A stretch of DNA of 64,000 nt from Herbaspirillum sp. GW103 (GTDB lineage: Bacteria > Pseudomonadota > Gammaproteobacteria > Burkholderiales > Burkholderiaceae_D), in contig NZ_AJVC01000004.1 in NCBI RefSeq assembly GCF_000261365.1, positions 310,001 to 374,000 of the forward strand. Direction: 5' to 3'. The translations under genes were made by a program, and so were the position numbers. How positions within the stretch are numbered: the stretch's first letter is position 1; each line of letters opens with the position of its first letter. Of this stretch, positions 9,245 through 18,629 are shown piece by piece. The notes under the pieces are model-generated. The model worked only from the letters and a program-made list of their open reading frames with translations, was not told the DNA's origin and made no database searches.

Positions 9245-10834
9245 TCAGCGCGCGGCTTCGGCGTAGGTGGCGGCGGCCACCAGGCGGCGCGTGTAGTCCT
9301 GCTGCGGATGCTGCAGTACCTGCTCGGCAGGGCCGCTTTCGACCACCTTGCCATCCTTCATGACGATGATCTGATGCGCCATGGCCTGGACCACGGCCAG
9401 GTCATGGGTGATGAAGAGATAAGCCAGCCCGTGCCGGCGCTGCAGGTCTGCCAGCAGTTGCAGCACCTGCTGCTGCACGGTCACGTCCAGGGCCGAGGTC
9501 GGCTCGTCCAGCAACAGCAGTTCCGGCTGCAGCACCAGCGCGCGGGCGATGGCGATACGCTGGCGCTGGCCGCCGGAGAATTCATGCGGATAGCGCTCCA
9601 GGGCGGCTGTCGTCAAACCGACCTCTTCCAGCGCGCCGACGATGGCCTGGCGCTGCTGCGCGGGGGTCTTCTCGGGATGGTGCAGGGCCAGGCCTTCGCC
9701 GACGATCTGCTCCACCGTGCGACGCGGTGAAAGCGAGGCGAAGGGATCCTGGAACACCACCTGCAGGCGCGAGCGCAAAGGCCGCAGCGCACGGCTGCTG
9801 CGCTCGGAAATGGGCTCGCCGTCGAAGCGGATACTGCCACTCACGCTGGCCGCCGACAGCCGCAACAAGGCCATGCCCAGCGTGGACTTGCCGGAGCCGG
9901 ATTCACCGACGATGCCGATGGTCTCGCCACGACGCAGTTGCAGGTCGATGCCGTCGACAGCATGGAAGGCGCGTTTGGCGAACCAGCCCTGCTTGATGTG
10001 ATAGGTGCAGCGCAGTTGCTCAGCCTGTAGCACAACAGGGGCCTCGGCCGGCACCTCTGCCGCATTGCGCTGCGGACGGCTCTGCAACAGCTTGCGCGTA
10101 TAAGGCTGCTGCGGATTGGCGAAGAGCTCGGCGACGCTGGCGCTTTCGACCAGCTTGCCCTTTTCCATCACGCCGACGCGGTCGGCGAAGTGGCGTACCA
10201 GGTTCAGGTCGTGCGAAATGATGAGCACGGCCATGTTCTCTTCCCGCTGCAACTGGTTCAGCAAGGCCAGGATCTGTACCTGGATGGTCACATCCAGGGC
10301 CGTGGTCGGCTCATCGGCAATGAGGAGCCTGGGCTTGCAGGCCAATGCCATGGCAATCATGGCGCGCTGGCGCTGGCCGCCCGAGAGTTCATGCGGATAC
10401 GACAGCGCACGCCGCGCCGGTTCGGCAATGCCGGTCTTCTCCAGCAACGCCACGGCGCGTCTGGCCGCATCGCGCGCATGGAGACCCTCGTGCAGCATCA
10501 ACACCTCGGCGATCTGGTTGCCGATGGTAAAAAGCGGGTTCAGGGCCGTCATCGGCTCCTGGAAGATCATCGCCACATCCTTGCCGCGCACCTGCTGCAT
10601 CTGGCGCTCGTTCTTCTTCAGCACATCCTGGCCGTCGAGCAGGATACTGCCTTCGTAGCGGGCATCCTGATTGAGCTGCATGACCGCCAGCGACGACACG
10701 GTCTTGCCCGAGCCCGATTCCCCCACCAGGGCAAACTTCTCGCCAGGGGACATCGCAAAGCTCACGCGGTCCACCACCACGGTGTCGCCAAAGCGGACCG
10801 TCAGATTCTTCACTTCCAGCAGCGGGGCGCTCAT
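9245..10834 (-). CDS. yejF: Peptide ABC transporter, fused double ATP-binding protein YejF
   Basis: A 529-residue protein with two complete ABC ATPase domains in tandem. Each half has a Walker A GESGSGKT/S, an LSGGQRQR- or FSGGQRQR-type signature and Walker B with DEPTTALD or DEPTSALD. The start ending at 10834 overlaps the yejE stop by four bases; the frame stays open upstream only as an overlap of yejE. It powers the YejABEF importer, which in E. coli takes up microcin C and peptides. The double ATPase fusion is the family norm. Confidence 0.93.
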   Translation of the reverse strand: MSAPLLEVKNLTVRFGDTVVVDRVSFAMSPGEKFALVGESGSGKTVSSLAVMQLNQDARYEGSILLDGQDVLKKNERQMQQVRGKDVAMIFQEPMTALNPLFTIGNQIAEVLMLHEGLHARDAARRAVALLEKTGIAEPARRALSYPHELSGGQRQRAMIAMALACKPRLLIADEPTTALDVTIQVQILALLNQLQREENMAVLIISHDLNLVRHFADRVGVMEKGKLVESASVAELFANPQQPYTRKLLQSRPQRNAAEVPAEAPVVLQAEQLRCTYHIKQGWFAKRAFHAVDGIDLQLRRGETIGIVGESGSGKSTLGMALLRLSAASVSGSIRFDGEPISERSSRALRPLRSRLQVVFQDPFASLSPRRTVEQIVGEGLALHHPEKTPAQQRQAIVGALEEVGLTTAALERYPHEFSGGQRQRIAIARALVLQPELLLLDEPTSALDVTVQQQVLQLLADLQRRHGLAYLFITHDLAVVQAMAHQIIVMKDGKVVESGPAEQVLQHPQQDYTRRLVAAATYAEAAR

Positions 10835-11877
10835 GCCTTCCTCCGTACGTCCAGGGCGTTGCGCAGGCCGTTGCCGATATTGGTCAGCAGCAGCAGGGTC
10901 ACGGTCAGCACCACGAAGGTGGAGACCGCGATCCACCAGGCATCCAGGTTGTTCTTGCCTTGCGCCAGCAGTTCACCCAGGCTGGGGGTGGAGGGCGGCA
11001 CGCCCAGGCCGAGAAAGTCCAGACTGGTCAGCGCCAGGATGGCGGCGCTCATGCGGAAAGGGAGGAAGGTCACCACCGTCGTCATGCTGTTGGGCAGCAC
11101 GTGGCGCCAGATGATGAGGCGGTTGGGCAAGCCCATGGCGCGCGCGGCCTGCACGTATTCCAGGTTGCGATTGCGCAGGAAATCGGCGCGCACGTAATCG
11201 GACAGGCTCATCCAGCCGAACAGCGACAGCAATACCAGCAGCAGACCCAGGCTGGGCTGGAAGATGGAGGAGAAGATGATCAGCAGGTACAGCTCCGGCA
11301 TCGATCCCCATATCTCCAGCAGGCGCTGGGTGATGAGGTCGGTGCGTCCGGCAAAGTAACCCTGCAGCGCACCGGCGGCCACGCCCAGCACCACCCCGAT
11401 GAACGTGAGCGCCATGCCGAACAGCACCGACACGCGGAAGCCATAGAGCAGACGCGCGAACACGTCGCGACCGCGGTCGTCGGTGCCCAGCCAGTTCTCG
11501 GCCGATGGGGCCGCCGGGTTGGGTTCCTTGGCGAAGTAGTTCAGGGTGTTGTAGCCATAGCGGTTCAGCGGATAGATGACCCAGTTGCCGTCCTTGCGGA
11601 ATTGCTGCTCGATGAAGGGATCGAGGTAGTCGGCGGGCGAGTCGAAGTCGCCGCCAAAATGCCTGTCTGAATAATCTTTCAGTATCGGGAACATCAGCCT
11701 GCCCTGGTAGCTGGCCACCAGCGGCTTGTCGTTGGAGATCAGTTCGGCGCCCAGGCTCAGTATGAAGAGAAGGGAAAAAATCACCAGGCTCCAGTAGCCG
11801 GTGCGGTCCGCGCGAAAACGCAGCCAGATGCGACGGCTGGGCGAGAGGGAGGGGGTGGCGGGCGTAGTCATGCTCAT
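10831..11877 (-). CDS. yejE: Peptide ABC transporter permease YejE
   Basis: A 348-residue inner-membrane permease. It has an N-terminal membrane helix (about residues 27-46), a long periplasmic loop containing the DSPADYLDPFIEQQF segment typical of YejE, then five membrane segments. The cytoplasmic EAA-like loop ARAMGLPNRLIIWRHVLPNS couples to the ATPase. It overlaps yejB upstream and yejF downstream by four bases each, so the four genes yejABEF form one operon. Confidence 0.93.
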   Translation of the reverse strand: MSMTTPATPSLSPSRRIWLRFRADRTGYWSLVIFSLLFILSLGAELISNDKPLVASYQGRLMFPILKDYSDRHFGGDFDSPADYLDPFIEQQFRKDGNWVIYPLNRYGYNTLNYFAKEPNPAAPSAENWLGTDDRGRDVFARLLYGFRVSVLFGMALTFIGVVLGVAAGALQGYFAGRTDLITQRLLEIWGSMPELYLLIIFSSIFQPSLGLLLVLLSLFGWMSLSDYVRADFLRNRNLEYVQAARAMGLPNRLIIWRHVLPNSMTTVVTFLPFRMSAAILALTSLDFLGLGVPPSTPSLGELLAQGKNNLDAWWIAVSTFVVLTVTLLLLTNIGNGLRNALDVRRKA

Positions 11878-12944
11878 TGCGCCAGGCTTTCGAATTGGAC
11901 GCGCGGGTCAGCCCACACATAGCAGAGATCGCCCACCAGCTTGACCACCAGGCCGATGAGCGTGAACAGATAGAGCGTGCCCATGACCACCGGATAGTCA
12001 CGCCGGATCGCCGATTCATAGGCCAGGAGCCCCATGCCGTCCAGCGAGAACAGCGTTTCGATCAGCAGGCTGCCGGCGAAGAAAGAGGCGATGAAGGCCG
12101 AGGGAAAACCGGTTACCAACGGAATGAGTGCATTGCGAAACACGTGCTTGTACAGCACCTTGCGCTCTGACAAGCCCTTGGCGCGGGCGGTCAGCACGTA
12201 TTGCTTGCGGATCTCTTCGAGGAAGGTGTTGCGGGTCAGCATGGTGATGACGGCGAAGGCGCCGATGACCGAGGCCGTTACCGGCAAGGTGATGTGCCAC
12301 AGGTAATCGGTGATCTTGCCCATGAAGGAGAGGCTGGCCCAGTTGTCCGAGGTCAGGCCGCGCAGCGGGAACCACTGCACGAAGCTGCCGCCGGCAAACA
12401 GCACCAGCAGGAACACCCCCAGCACGAAACCGGGAATGGAATAGCCGACCAGCACCAGTCCGGTGGTGGCGGTATCGAAACGGCTGCCCTCGCGCACCGC
12501 CTTGGCGATGCCCAGCGGCACCGAGATCAGGTAGCTCAGCAAGAAGGTCCACAGCCCGATGCTGATGGAGACCGGAAGCTTGGATTTGACCAGGGTCCAG
12601 ACATCGCCGTGGTGGTAGAAGCTCTTGCCGAGGTCGAAGGTCAGGAAACCCTTGAGCATGATCCAGAAACGCTCGACCGGCGGCTTGTCGAAACCGTAGA
12701 GCTGCTTGATCTCGGCGATGCGCTGCTCGTCGATGCCCTGCCGTCCGCGATAGGCCGAGGCACCGCTGGCGGCGCCGCCACCGGAGGCTTCACCGCCACC
12801 GCCGCGCCCTTTCATCTCCAGCATGGCCTGTTCCACCGGACCGCCGGGGACGAACTGGATCACCGCGAAGGTGATGGCCACCACACCGAAGAGCGTGGGA
12901 ATCATCAACAGCACCCGCTTCAAAATATAGGACCAGATATTCAT
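11874..12944 (-). CDS. yejB: Peptide ABC transporter permease YejB
   Basis: A 356-residue permease if begun at the Met ending at 12944 (MNIWSYILKR), the usual start of this family. Domains: N-terminal helix with PTLFGVVAITFAVIQFVPGGP, a Gly/Ala-rich periplasmic insert (about residues 45-75), and the BPD_transp_1 core with the EAA loop ARAKGLSERKVLYKHVFRNA. It pairs with YejE to form the translocation pore. The Gly-rich insert GRGGGGEASGGGA is longer than I would expect and looks like a flexible linker. Confidence 0.92.
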   Translation of the reverse strand: MNIWSYILKRVLLMIPTLFGVVAITFAVIQFVPGGPVEQAMLEMKGRGGGGEASGGGAASGASAYRGRQGIDEQRIAEIKQLYGFDKPPVERFWIMLKGFLTFDLGKSFYHHGDVWTLVKSKLPVSISIGLWTFLLSYLISVPLGIAKAVREGSRFDTATTGLVLVGYSIPGFVLGVFLLVLFAGGSFVQWFPLRGLTSDNWASLSFMGKITDYLWHITLPVTASVIGAFAVITMLTRNTFLEEIRKQYVLTARAKGLSERKVLYKHVFRNALIPLVTGFPSAFIASFFAGSLLIETLFSLDGMGLLAYESAIRRDYPVVMGTLYLFTLIGLVVKLVGDLCYVWADPRVQFESLAQ

Positions 12945-13014
12945 GCCTGCCACCATCCTCGTTCCTGCCCGCCGCACCGGGTGCGGGCCTTGGTCTTTTC
13001 ATTCATTTTTTGCC

Positions 13015-14841
13015 TCACCGCGCCTTTTCCTCCCACCAGGTGCTGATCACATAGGGATCGGCCTGGTAGTAGAGCGGCGCCACCGCCGGGATACCGAAAC
13101 GGTTGCGGTAGGCGATGCGATGCGTGGAGGAATACCAGTGCGGCACCACGATGTACTTGTGCAGCAACACACGGTCGAGCGCGCGGGCAGCCGCAGTCAA
13201 TCTGGCGCGGGTATCGGCGGCCACCACGGTCTGCACCAGCTGGTCCACCACCGGGTCCTTGAGCCCCCAGGCATTGTTGGAACCCTTTTCGTCAGCGGCC
13301 CTGGAGCTGAACATGTCGAACAGTTCGTTGCCGGGGCTGCTGGTATCGGGAAAGCGCACGCTGGTCATGTCGAAATCGAAGTCTTCCATGCGCTTGGCCA
13401 CCAGCGCATAGTCGGCACTGCGTTGGACCACGTCGATGCCCAGCGTACGCAGGTTGCGGGCGAATACGCTGATGACGCGCGACATCGAACTCTGGTCATC
13501 GAGGATCTCGAAGGACAGCGGCACGCCCTGGGCATTGCGTACCGCGCCATCGCGATAGACCCAGCCGGCCTGGGCCAGCAGCGCGCGGGCCTGGCGCAGG
13601 TTGGCGCGCAAGGAAGACGGCGGGTCGGTCGAGGGCGGAACCGGCGCCGGTCCGAAGACCGCAGGATCAAGCTTGAAGCCCTTGGCCTGCAAGGACTTCA
13701 GCAGGGCCAGCTCATCGCCTTGCGGCTCCCCCGTGGCGGCCAGCTGGCTGTTGTTGAAGAACGAGTAGATACGCTTGTACTGGCCGTAAAACAGCTGACG
13801 GTTCATCCATTCATAATCCAGCGCCAGCCCGATGGCCTGGCGCACGCGTACATCCTTGAACTGGTCGCGCCGCAGGTTCATCACGAAGCCCTGCATGCCG
13901 GCGCCGTTGGAATGCCTGAATTCCTTCTTGATGATGCGACCATCGCGGAACTGCGGGCCGGTATAGCTGCGCGCCCAGTTCTTGGCGCTGTATTCCACGA
14001 CCACGTCAAATTCGCCGGCCTTGAAGGCTTCCAGCCGCGCCAGGTCATCCTTGTAGAAGCGGTAGACGATGCGCTCGAAGTTGAACATGCCGCGTCGGGC
14101 CGCGACGTCCTTGCCCCAGTAATCCGGGTTGCGTTTGTAGATGATGCTGCGACCGGTATCGTAGCTCTCGATCAGATAGGGGCCGGTGCTGATGGGCGGG
14201 GTCAGCTGGATCTGGTCGAAGGGCGTGCCCTGTGCCCATTTCCTTGAGAACACCGGTACGCTGGAGACGATCAGCGGCAACTCGTGGTTCTTGCTGGCGA
14301 AGTCAAAGCGCACGGTGGCGGCATCGACCACCACGCAGCCCTTGACATCGGCGAAGACCGACTTGTACTGGGGCGCGCCCTTGGCGATGAGGGTGTCGAA
14401 GGAGTATTTCACATCCTCGGCAGTGACCTTGTCGCCATTGTTGAAACGCGCCTTGGGGTTCAAGTGGAAGGTCATCGACATGCGGTCCGGGGCCAGCTTC
14501 ATGTCGTCGGCCAGCAGGCCATAGACGGTGGCGACTTCGTCGGAAGAGGACACGGCCAGGCTCTCGAACATCAGCTGGTCCAGGCCAGCGGCGGCCACGC
14601 CCTTCATCGACATGGGATTGAACTTGTCGAAACTGGTGCGACGGTCCGGATTGGCCAGGTACAAGGTGCCGCGCCGGGGCGCATCCGGATTGACGTAGTC
14701 GAAATGAGTAAAGCCGGGCCCGTACTTGGGCGTGTCATACAGTGAAAAGGCAGGCTCGGCGAATGCCAGGGTGCCATGGGCCACGGCGGCGGCCAGCAGG
14801 CAGGAGAGAAAAATCTTGGCTGTCTTCAGGGGCGGGACCAT
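13015..14841 (-). CDS. yejA: Peptide ABC transporter substrate-binding protein YejA
   Basis: A 608-residue SBP_bac_5 (cluster C) periplasmic binding protein. The Met ending at 14841 gives a normal signal peptide (residues 1-26, cut near LAFAEP); an upstream Met would add 17 residues before it. Family signatures include HFDYVNPDAPRRGTL near the mature N-terminus and EDVKYSFDTLI. It delivers peptides to YejBE and is first gene of yejABEF. The 70-base gap to yejB contains a small GC-rich hairpin (CCGCAC/GTGCGG at about 12973-12987) that could stabilise or attenuate the message so that the binding protein is made in excess. Confidence 0.92.
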   Translation of the reverse strand: MVPPLKTAKIFLSCLLAAAVAHGTLAFAEPAFSLYDTPKYGPGFTHFDYVNPDAPRRGTLYLANPDRRTSFDKFNPMSMKGVAAAGLDQLMFESLAVSSSDEVATVYGLLADDMKLAPDRMSMTFHLNPKARFNNGDKVTAEDVKYSFDTLIAKGAPQYKSVFADVKGCVVVDAATVRFDFASKNHELPLIVSSVPVFSRKWAQGTPFDQIQLTPPISTGPYLIESYDTGRSIIYKRNPDYWGKDVAARRGMFNFERIVYRFYKDDLARLEAFKAGEFDVVVEYSAKNWARSYTGPQFRDGRIIKKEFRHSNGAGMQGFVMNLRRDQFKDVRVRQAIGLALDYEWMNRQLFYGQYKRIYSFFNNSQLAATGEPQGDELALLKSLQAKGFKLDPAVFGPAPVPPSTDPPSSLRANLRQARALLAQAGWVYRDGAVRNAQGVPLSFEILDDQSSMSRVISVFARNLRTLGIDVVQRSADYALVAKRMEDFDFDMTSVRFPDTSSPGNELFDMFSSRAADEKGSNNAWGLKDPVVDQLVQTVVAADTRARLTAAARALDRVLLHKYIVVPHWYSSTHRIAYRNRFGIPAVAPLYYQADPYVISTWWEEKAR

Positions 14842-15064
14842 GCGGTTGTCTGTCTGCACTCTCGTGGGCTGTGATGTCTCGGGGGCAAGCAAGTCCCGCG
14901 CCTGATGGGCTCCGGCCGAATGCCTGCAGCCTGGGGGACGGGATCAGGAAACGATTTCCGTGTCGGGGCATTGTAAAGAGAGCGGCGATTACAGGGAAGC
15001 AATTAAAGCAACTTGACGAATGCTGCTTGGCTTGCCGCGTCATGCCCTGGCGGTGCCGCAAAGG

Positions 15065-15093
15065 TTGCCGCGCCTGCCGCAAGCCCCTACAAT
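15065..15093 (+). promoter_or_regulatory. Candidate sigma-70 promoter of fabI
   Basis: TTGCCG (15065-15070), a 17-base spacer and TACAAT (15088-15093), giving a leader of about 115 bases. It lies in the 371-base gap between the divergent yejA and fabI genes (14842-15213), which otherwise shows no gene. Confidence 0.5.
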
Positions 15094-15213
15094 CCGGGTC
15101 TGTCCCATCCCGGCCGCCGCCGCTGCGCGGCGCCGCTATCATTTACCGGCCGCGCCACGCCTGCTTCTGCCCCGCAGAAACACGCAATACGCGGCGGACC
15201 CTACGGAGTCAAC

Positions 15214-15996
15214 ATGGCATTTCTGCAAGGCAAAAAAATCCTGATCACCGGCTTGCTGTCCAACCGTTCCATCGCCTACGGCATCGCCCAGGCGTGCAAG
15301 CGCGAAGGTGCTGAACTGGCCTTCACCTATGTGGGTGAGCGCTTCAAGGACCGCATCACCAAGTTCGCCGAGGAATTCGACAGCAAGCTGATTTTCGACT
15401 GCGACGTCGGCAGCGATGAGCAGATCAATGCCCTGTTCGCCGACCTGGGCAAGTCCTGGAGCCAGCTCGACGGCCTGGTGCACGCCATCGGCTTCGCCCC
15501 CTCCGAAGCGATTGCCGGCGACTTCCTGGAAGGTTTCTCGCGTGAAGGTTTCAAGATCGCCCACGACATCTCCGCCTACAGCTTCCCGGCCATGGCCAAG
15601 GCTGCCATGCCGCTGCTGTCCTCCAACGCCGCCCTGCTGACCCTGACCTACCTGGGTTCGGAGCGTGTGGTACCCAACTACAACACCATGGGCCTGGCCA
15701 AGGCCTCGCTGGAAGCCTCGGTGCGCTACCTGGCCGAATCGCTGGGCCCCAAGGGCGTGCGCGTCAATGGCGTCTCGGCCGGCCCCATCAAGACCCTGGC
15801 TGCCAGCGGCATCAAGGGCTTCGGCAAGATCCTCGGGGCGGTTGCCGCTACCGCCCCGCTGCGCCGCAACGTCACCATCGAAGATGTCGGCAATGCCTCG
15901 GCCTTCCTGCTCTCCGACCTGGCCTCGGGCATCACCGGCGAAATCACCTATGTGGATGGTGGCTTCTCCCGCGTCGTGGGTGGAATGGCAGAATAA
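15214..15996 (+). CDS. fabI: Enoyl-ACP reductase (NADH)
   Basis: A 260-residue SDR-fold enzyme. The start at ATG 15214 gives [13 protein letters not shown], standard for FabI. The catalytic Tyr146, Tyr156 and Lys163 fall at the same numbers as in E. coli FabI. The nucleotide-binding [13 protein letters not shown] and the Gly93 of AIGFAPSE, whose mutation gives triclosan resistance in E. coli, are present. It reduces the trans-2 double bond of enoyl-ACP in each round of fatty-acid elongation. Single-gene unit between yejA (divergent) and the helicase. Confidence 0.96.
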   Translation: MAFLQGKKILITGLLSNRSIAYGIAQACKREGAELAFTYVGERFKDRITKFAEEFDSKLIFDCDVGSDEQINALFADLGKSWSQLDGLVHAIGFAPSEAIAGDFLEGFSREGFKIAHDISAYSFPAMAKAAMPLLSSNAALLTLTYLGSERVVPNYNTMGLAKASLEASVRYLAESLGPKGVRVNGVSAGPIKTLAASGIKGFGKILGAVAATAPLRRNVTIEDVGNASAFLLSDLASGITGEITYVDGGFSRVVGGMAE

Positions 15997-16041
15997 TCAA
16001 GCACCGCCCACAATAAAGAGACAGTTTCTCGAAATAGCTTC

Positions 16042-16070
16042 GTGCCAATTTCGATGTTTTAGGGTATGAT
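16042..16070 (+). promoter_or_regulatory. Candidate promoter of the DEAD-box helicase gene
   Basis: GTGCCA (16042-16047), a 17-base spacer and TATGAT (16065-16070). Transcription would start near 16077 and leave a leader of about 310 bases before the helicase start codon. The gap 15997-16385 holds no other gene. Confidence 0.5.
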
Positions 16071-16108
16071 TCGCCTTGTGCATTGCAATAACCAATGCAC
16101 AGGCGAAT
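16069..16108 (+). promoter_or_regulatory. Strong hairpin at the head of the helicase leader
   Basis: ATTCGCCTTGTGCATTG (16069-16085) pairs with CAATGCACAGGCGAAT (16093-16108), leaving one bulged T and a 7-base loop. No T run follows, so it is not an intrinsic terminator. It straddles the predicted start site. It may be a 5' stabilising element, a protein-binding operator on DNA, or part of a cold-responsive leader, as known for other helicase mRNAs; which of these is unknown. Confidence 0.5.
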
Positions 16109-16385
16109 CGGACGTGAAATCTGTTCTGCAGTGTTTCCAGCCGTATTTGTCCAAGCAGCTTCGCAAGCCTTACCTGTCATTACGACAAGTTCCCAGTAAA
16201 AGCCCCCCGCCCCTGGCATCCCTTGATGATGCCGTCCCGGCGCAAAGCTTTTGTGCCGAAATTTCTTTGTATTTTTCATAGTCATTTCGTCGGTTGGCGT
16301 TGCTTTTTTTCGTTCAGGCACTCGATGCCCGGCGCGCTTGCGTGCGCCCTTCTCGTGCCTGTCGTTCACATTCACGAAAGAGATT

Positions 16386-17912
16386 ATGACTTTTGAAGCA
16401 CTTGGCCTGAACCCTTCGATCATCAAAGCCCTGACCGAAGCAGGCTACACCTCCCCCACTCCGGTCCAGGAAAAGGCCATCCCCGCCGCCATCAGCGGCC
16501 AGGATCTGCTGGTGTCCTCGCAGACCGGTTCGGGCAAGACCGCCGCCTTCATGCTGCCTTCGCTGCACCAGCTGGCAGACCTGCCGCAGGCGCCGCAAGC
16601 CGCCCGTACTCCCAACCAGGAACGCCAGGCCAGCCGTGCCCGTGGCGAGCGTCCGCGTTACCAGCCGGCGCAGCCGAAGATGCTGGTGCTGACCCCGACC
16701 CGTGAACTGGCCCTGCAAGTGACCACCGCCACTGACAAGTACGGCGCCTACATGCGCCGCGTGCGCGTGGTGTCGATCCTGGGCGGCATGCCTTATCCGA
16801 AGCAGATGCAACTGCTGTCGCGCAACCCGGAAATCCTGGTAGCGACCCCGGGCCGCCTGATCGACCACATGGAGTCCGGCAAGATCGACTTCTCGCAGTT
16901 GCAGATCCTGGTGCTGGACGAAGCCGACCGCATGCTGGACATGGGCTTCATCGACGACATCGAAAAGATCGTCGCTGCCACCCCGGCCACCCGCCAGACC
17001 ATGCTGTTCTCGGCCACGCTGGACGGCGTGGTGGGCAACATGGCCAAGCGCATCACCAACAACCCGCTGACCATCCAGATCGCCAGCTCGTCGACCCGCC
17101 ATGAAAACATCATGCAGCGCGTGCACTTCGTGGATGACCTGTCGCACAAGAACCGCCTGCTGGACCACCTGCTGCGCGACACCAGCATCGACCAGGCCGT
17201 GATCTTCACCGCCACCAAGCGTGACGCCGACACCATCGCCGACCGCCTGAACATCGCCGGTTTCGCTGCTGCCGCACTGCATGGCGACATGCACCAGGGC
17301 GCCCGCAACCGTACCCTGAACAGCCTGCGCCGCGGCCAGGTGCGCATGCTGGTGGCCACCGACGTGGCTGCCCGCGGCATCGACGTGCCGGGCATCACCC
17401 ACGTGTTCAATTACGACCTGCCCAAGTTCGCTGAAGACTACGTGCACCGCATCGGCCGTACCGGCCGCGCTGGCCGCAATGGCGTGGCGATCTCGCTGGT
17501 CAATCACGCTGAAGGCATGCAGGTCAAGCGCATCGAGCGCTTCACCAAGCAGACCATTCCGGTCGACGTGGTTGAAGGTTTCGAGCCGAAGAAGTCGGCT
17601 GCACCGCGCAGCCCGCGCAAGCCGGGTGGCTGGCGTCCGGGTGATGGCCGCAGCAACAGCGGCCCGCGCTTCGGCGCCGGCAACCGCGAAGGCGGTGGTC
17701 ATCGCGAGGGCGGTTTCGGTGGCAACCGTGAAGGTGGTTTTGGCGGCAATCGTGAAGGCGGCTTCGGTGGCAACCGCGAAGGCCGCAGCTTCGGCGGCGC
17801 CAAGCCGGCCGGCAACGGCCCGCGTCGCGAAGGTGGCGGCGGTGGTGGCTACAAGGGCAATGGCGGCGGCTTCCGCGCCGACGGCCCGCGCCGCTCCTAC
17901 GGCGATCGCTGA
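16386..17912 (+). CDS. DEAD-box ATP-dependent RNA helicase (RhlE/DeaD-like) with Gly/Arg-rich tail
   Basis: A 508-residue protein. Start ATG 16386 follows AAAGAGAT; the longer frame back to 16251 lacks coding features. Motifs in order: Q motif (PTPVQEKAIP), Walker A (QTGSGKT, residues 46-52), PTRELA, DEAD (VLDEADRMLD), SAT, ARGIDVPG and HRIGRTGRAGR. A Gln/Arg-rich insert occupies about residues 73-100. From about residue 405 the tail is basic and low-complexity, including three tandem FGGNREGG-type units. It unwinds short RNA duplexes, likely in ribosome assembly or RNA decay in the cold. The long leader hints at post-transcriptional control. Confidence 0.9.
   Translation: MTFEALGLNPSIIKALTEAGYTSPTPVQEKAIPAAISGQDLLVSSQTGSGKTAAFMLPSLHQLADLPQAPQAARTPNQERQASRARGERPRYQPAQPKMLVLTPTRELALQVTTATDKYGAYMRRVRVVSILGGMPYPKQMQLLSRNPEILVATPGRLIDHMESGKIDFSQLQILVLDEADRMLDMGFIDDIEKIVAATPATRQTMLFSATLDGVVGNMAKRITNNPLTIQIASSSTRHENIMQRVHFVDDLSHKNRLLDHLLRDTSIDQAVIFTATKRDADTIADRLNIAGFAAAALHGDMHQGARNRTLNSLRRGQVRMLVATDVAARGIDVPGITHVFNYDLPKFAEDYVHRIGRTGRAGRNGVAISLVNHAEGMQVKRIERFTKQTIPVDVVEGFEPKKSAAPRSPRKPGGWRPGDGRSNSGPRFGAGNREGGGHREGGFGGNREGGFGGNREGGFGGNREGRSFGGAKPAGNGPRREGGGGGGYKGNGGGFRADGPRRSYGDR
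17715..17786 (+). repeat. Three tandem 24-bp repeats encoding FGGNREG(G/R)
   Basis: In-frame units at 17715-17738, 17739-17762 and 17763-17786 differ mainly at third codon positions. The peptide is therefore conserved while the DNA has drifted. They form part of the helicase's RGG-like RNA-binding tail. Confidence 0.8.
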
Positions 17913-17936
17913 TCGCTGCAAGCTGTCCTGATGTTG

Positions 17937-17969
17937 AAAAGCCGCTTCCTTGGAAGCGGCTTTTTCTTT
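17937..17969. terminator. Bidirectional intrinsic terminator (helicase / pqi operon)
   Basis: AAAAGCCGCTTCC (17937-17949) and GGAAGCGGCTTTT (17952-17964) form a perfect stem, with T runs on both strands. It lies between the convergent helicase and pqiC genes. Confidence 0.85.
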
Positions 17970-17990
17970 GGTGCGACAAAATGCGCCAGC

Positions 17991-18629
17991 TCAAGCTGAG
18001 CACTGTCCTCCCCGCCCCGCCTGCAAAGCGCGAACATCATCGGCAATGGCCTGCACCGCCTTCCCGACTGCCCTCTGCGTGGCAGCGACGAGATCGGCAT
18101 TGGCAGCGCCTGCCACCCGCTCCACCACCGTCAGGCGGCACGCCGCGCTGCGACGGTCATCCGAGCGCGTGATGGTCCAGCCGAAGCTGGCCTGGACCTG
18201 GCCGTTGCGGGCTGCGTCGAAATCGCGCAATTCCACATTGATGCGATAGCTGGCCTGGTCCGCCGGTCGGCCGCCGCGCGAGACGTCGATGGCTCCCAGC
18301 CTTGCCGCCACGCCCGCAGACAGCGCATCGCGCAACTCATTGTTGAAGGGCGAGGACCAGCGGTCCTGTTCCAATACCTCCACCCGTGTAGCATCGCTGC
18401 GCACCACCAGTTGCGGACGCGCCAGGCGGTCGGGCACGGACACCGGCATGACTTCGATGAAGGTCTGCGGCCCCTGGCTGGTCGTACGTACGGACGCGCC
18501 GCCATCGGCCGGGGCCGCCAGCGTGTAGAAGCGCGTCGGCGGTGAACTGCCGCAGGCGGCCAGCAGGGAAGCGGCCAGTACGGTCGCCACCAGGGTCTTG
18601 AGGGAGAACGAAGTCTTGTCTTGCATCAT
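17991..18629 (-). CDS. pqiC: PqiC-type lipoprotein of the Pqi intermembrane transport system
   Basis: A 212-residue ABC-type transport auxiliary lipoprotein. The N-terminus has a signal peptide ending in a lipobox, LLAAC, at about residues 22-26, followed by GSSPPTRFYTLAAP, the usual PqiC opening. In E. coli PqiC is anchored to the inner face of the outer membrane and receives the PqiB needle. The start overlaps the pqiB stop by four bases, so translation is coupled. Confidence 0.88.
   Translation of the reverse strand: MMQDKTSFSLKTLVATVLAASLLAACGSSPPTRFYTLAAPADGGASVRTTSQGPQTFIEVMPVSVPDRLARPQLVVRSDATRVEVLEQDRWSSPFNNELRDALSAGVAARLGAIDVSRGGRPADQASYRINVELRDFDAARNGQVQASFGWTITRSDDRRSAACRLTVVERVAGAANADLVAATQRAVGKAVQAIADDVRALQAGRGGQCSA

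Noticed and set aside
17715-17786. Short tandem repeats as a possible CRISPR or variable-number locus
   Set aside because: The units are in frame, coding, without spacers, and vary mainly at third codon positions, so they are part of the helicase tail.
16314-17921. Antisense ORF of 535 codons opposite the DEAD-box helicase
   Set aside because: It mirrors the helicase codons, has an Ala/His/Val-rich composition typical of antisense frames in GC-rich DNA, and no family motif.
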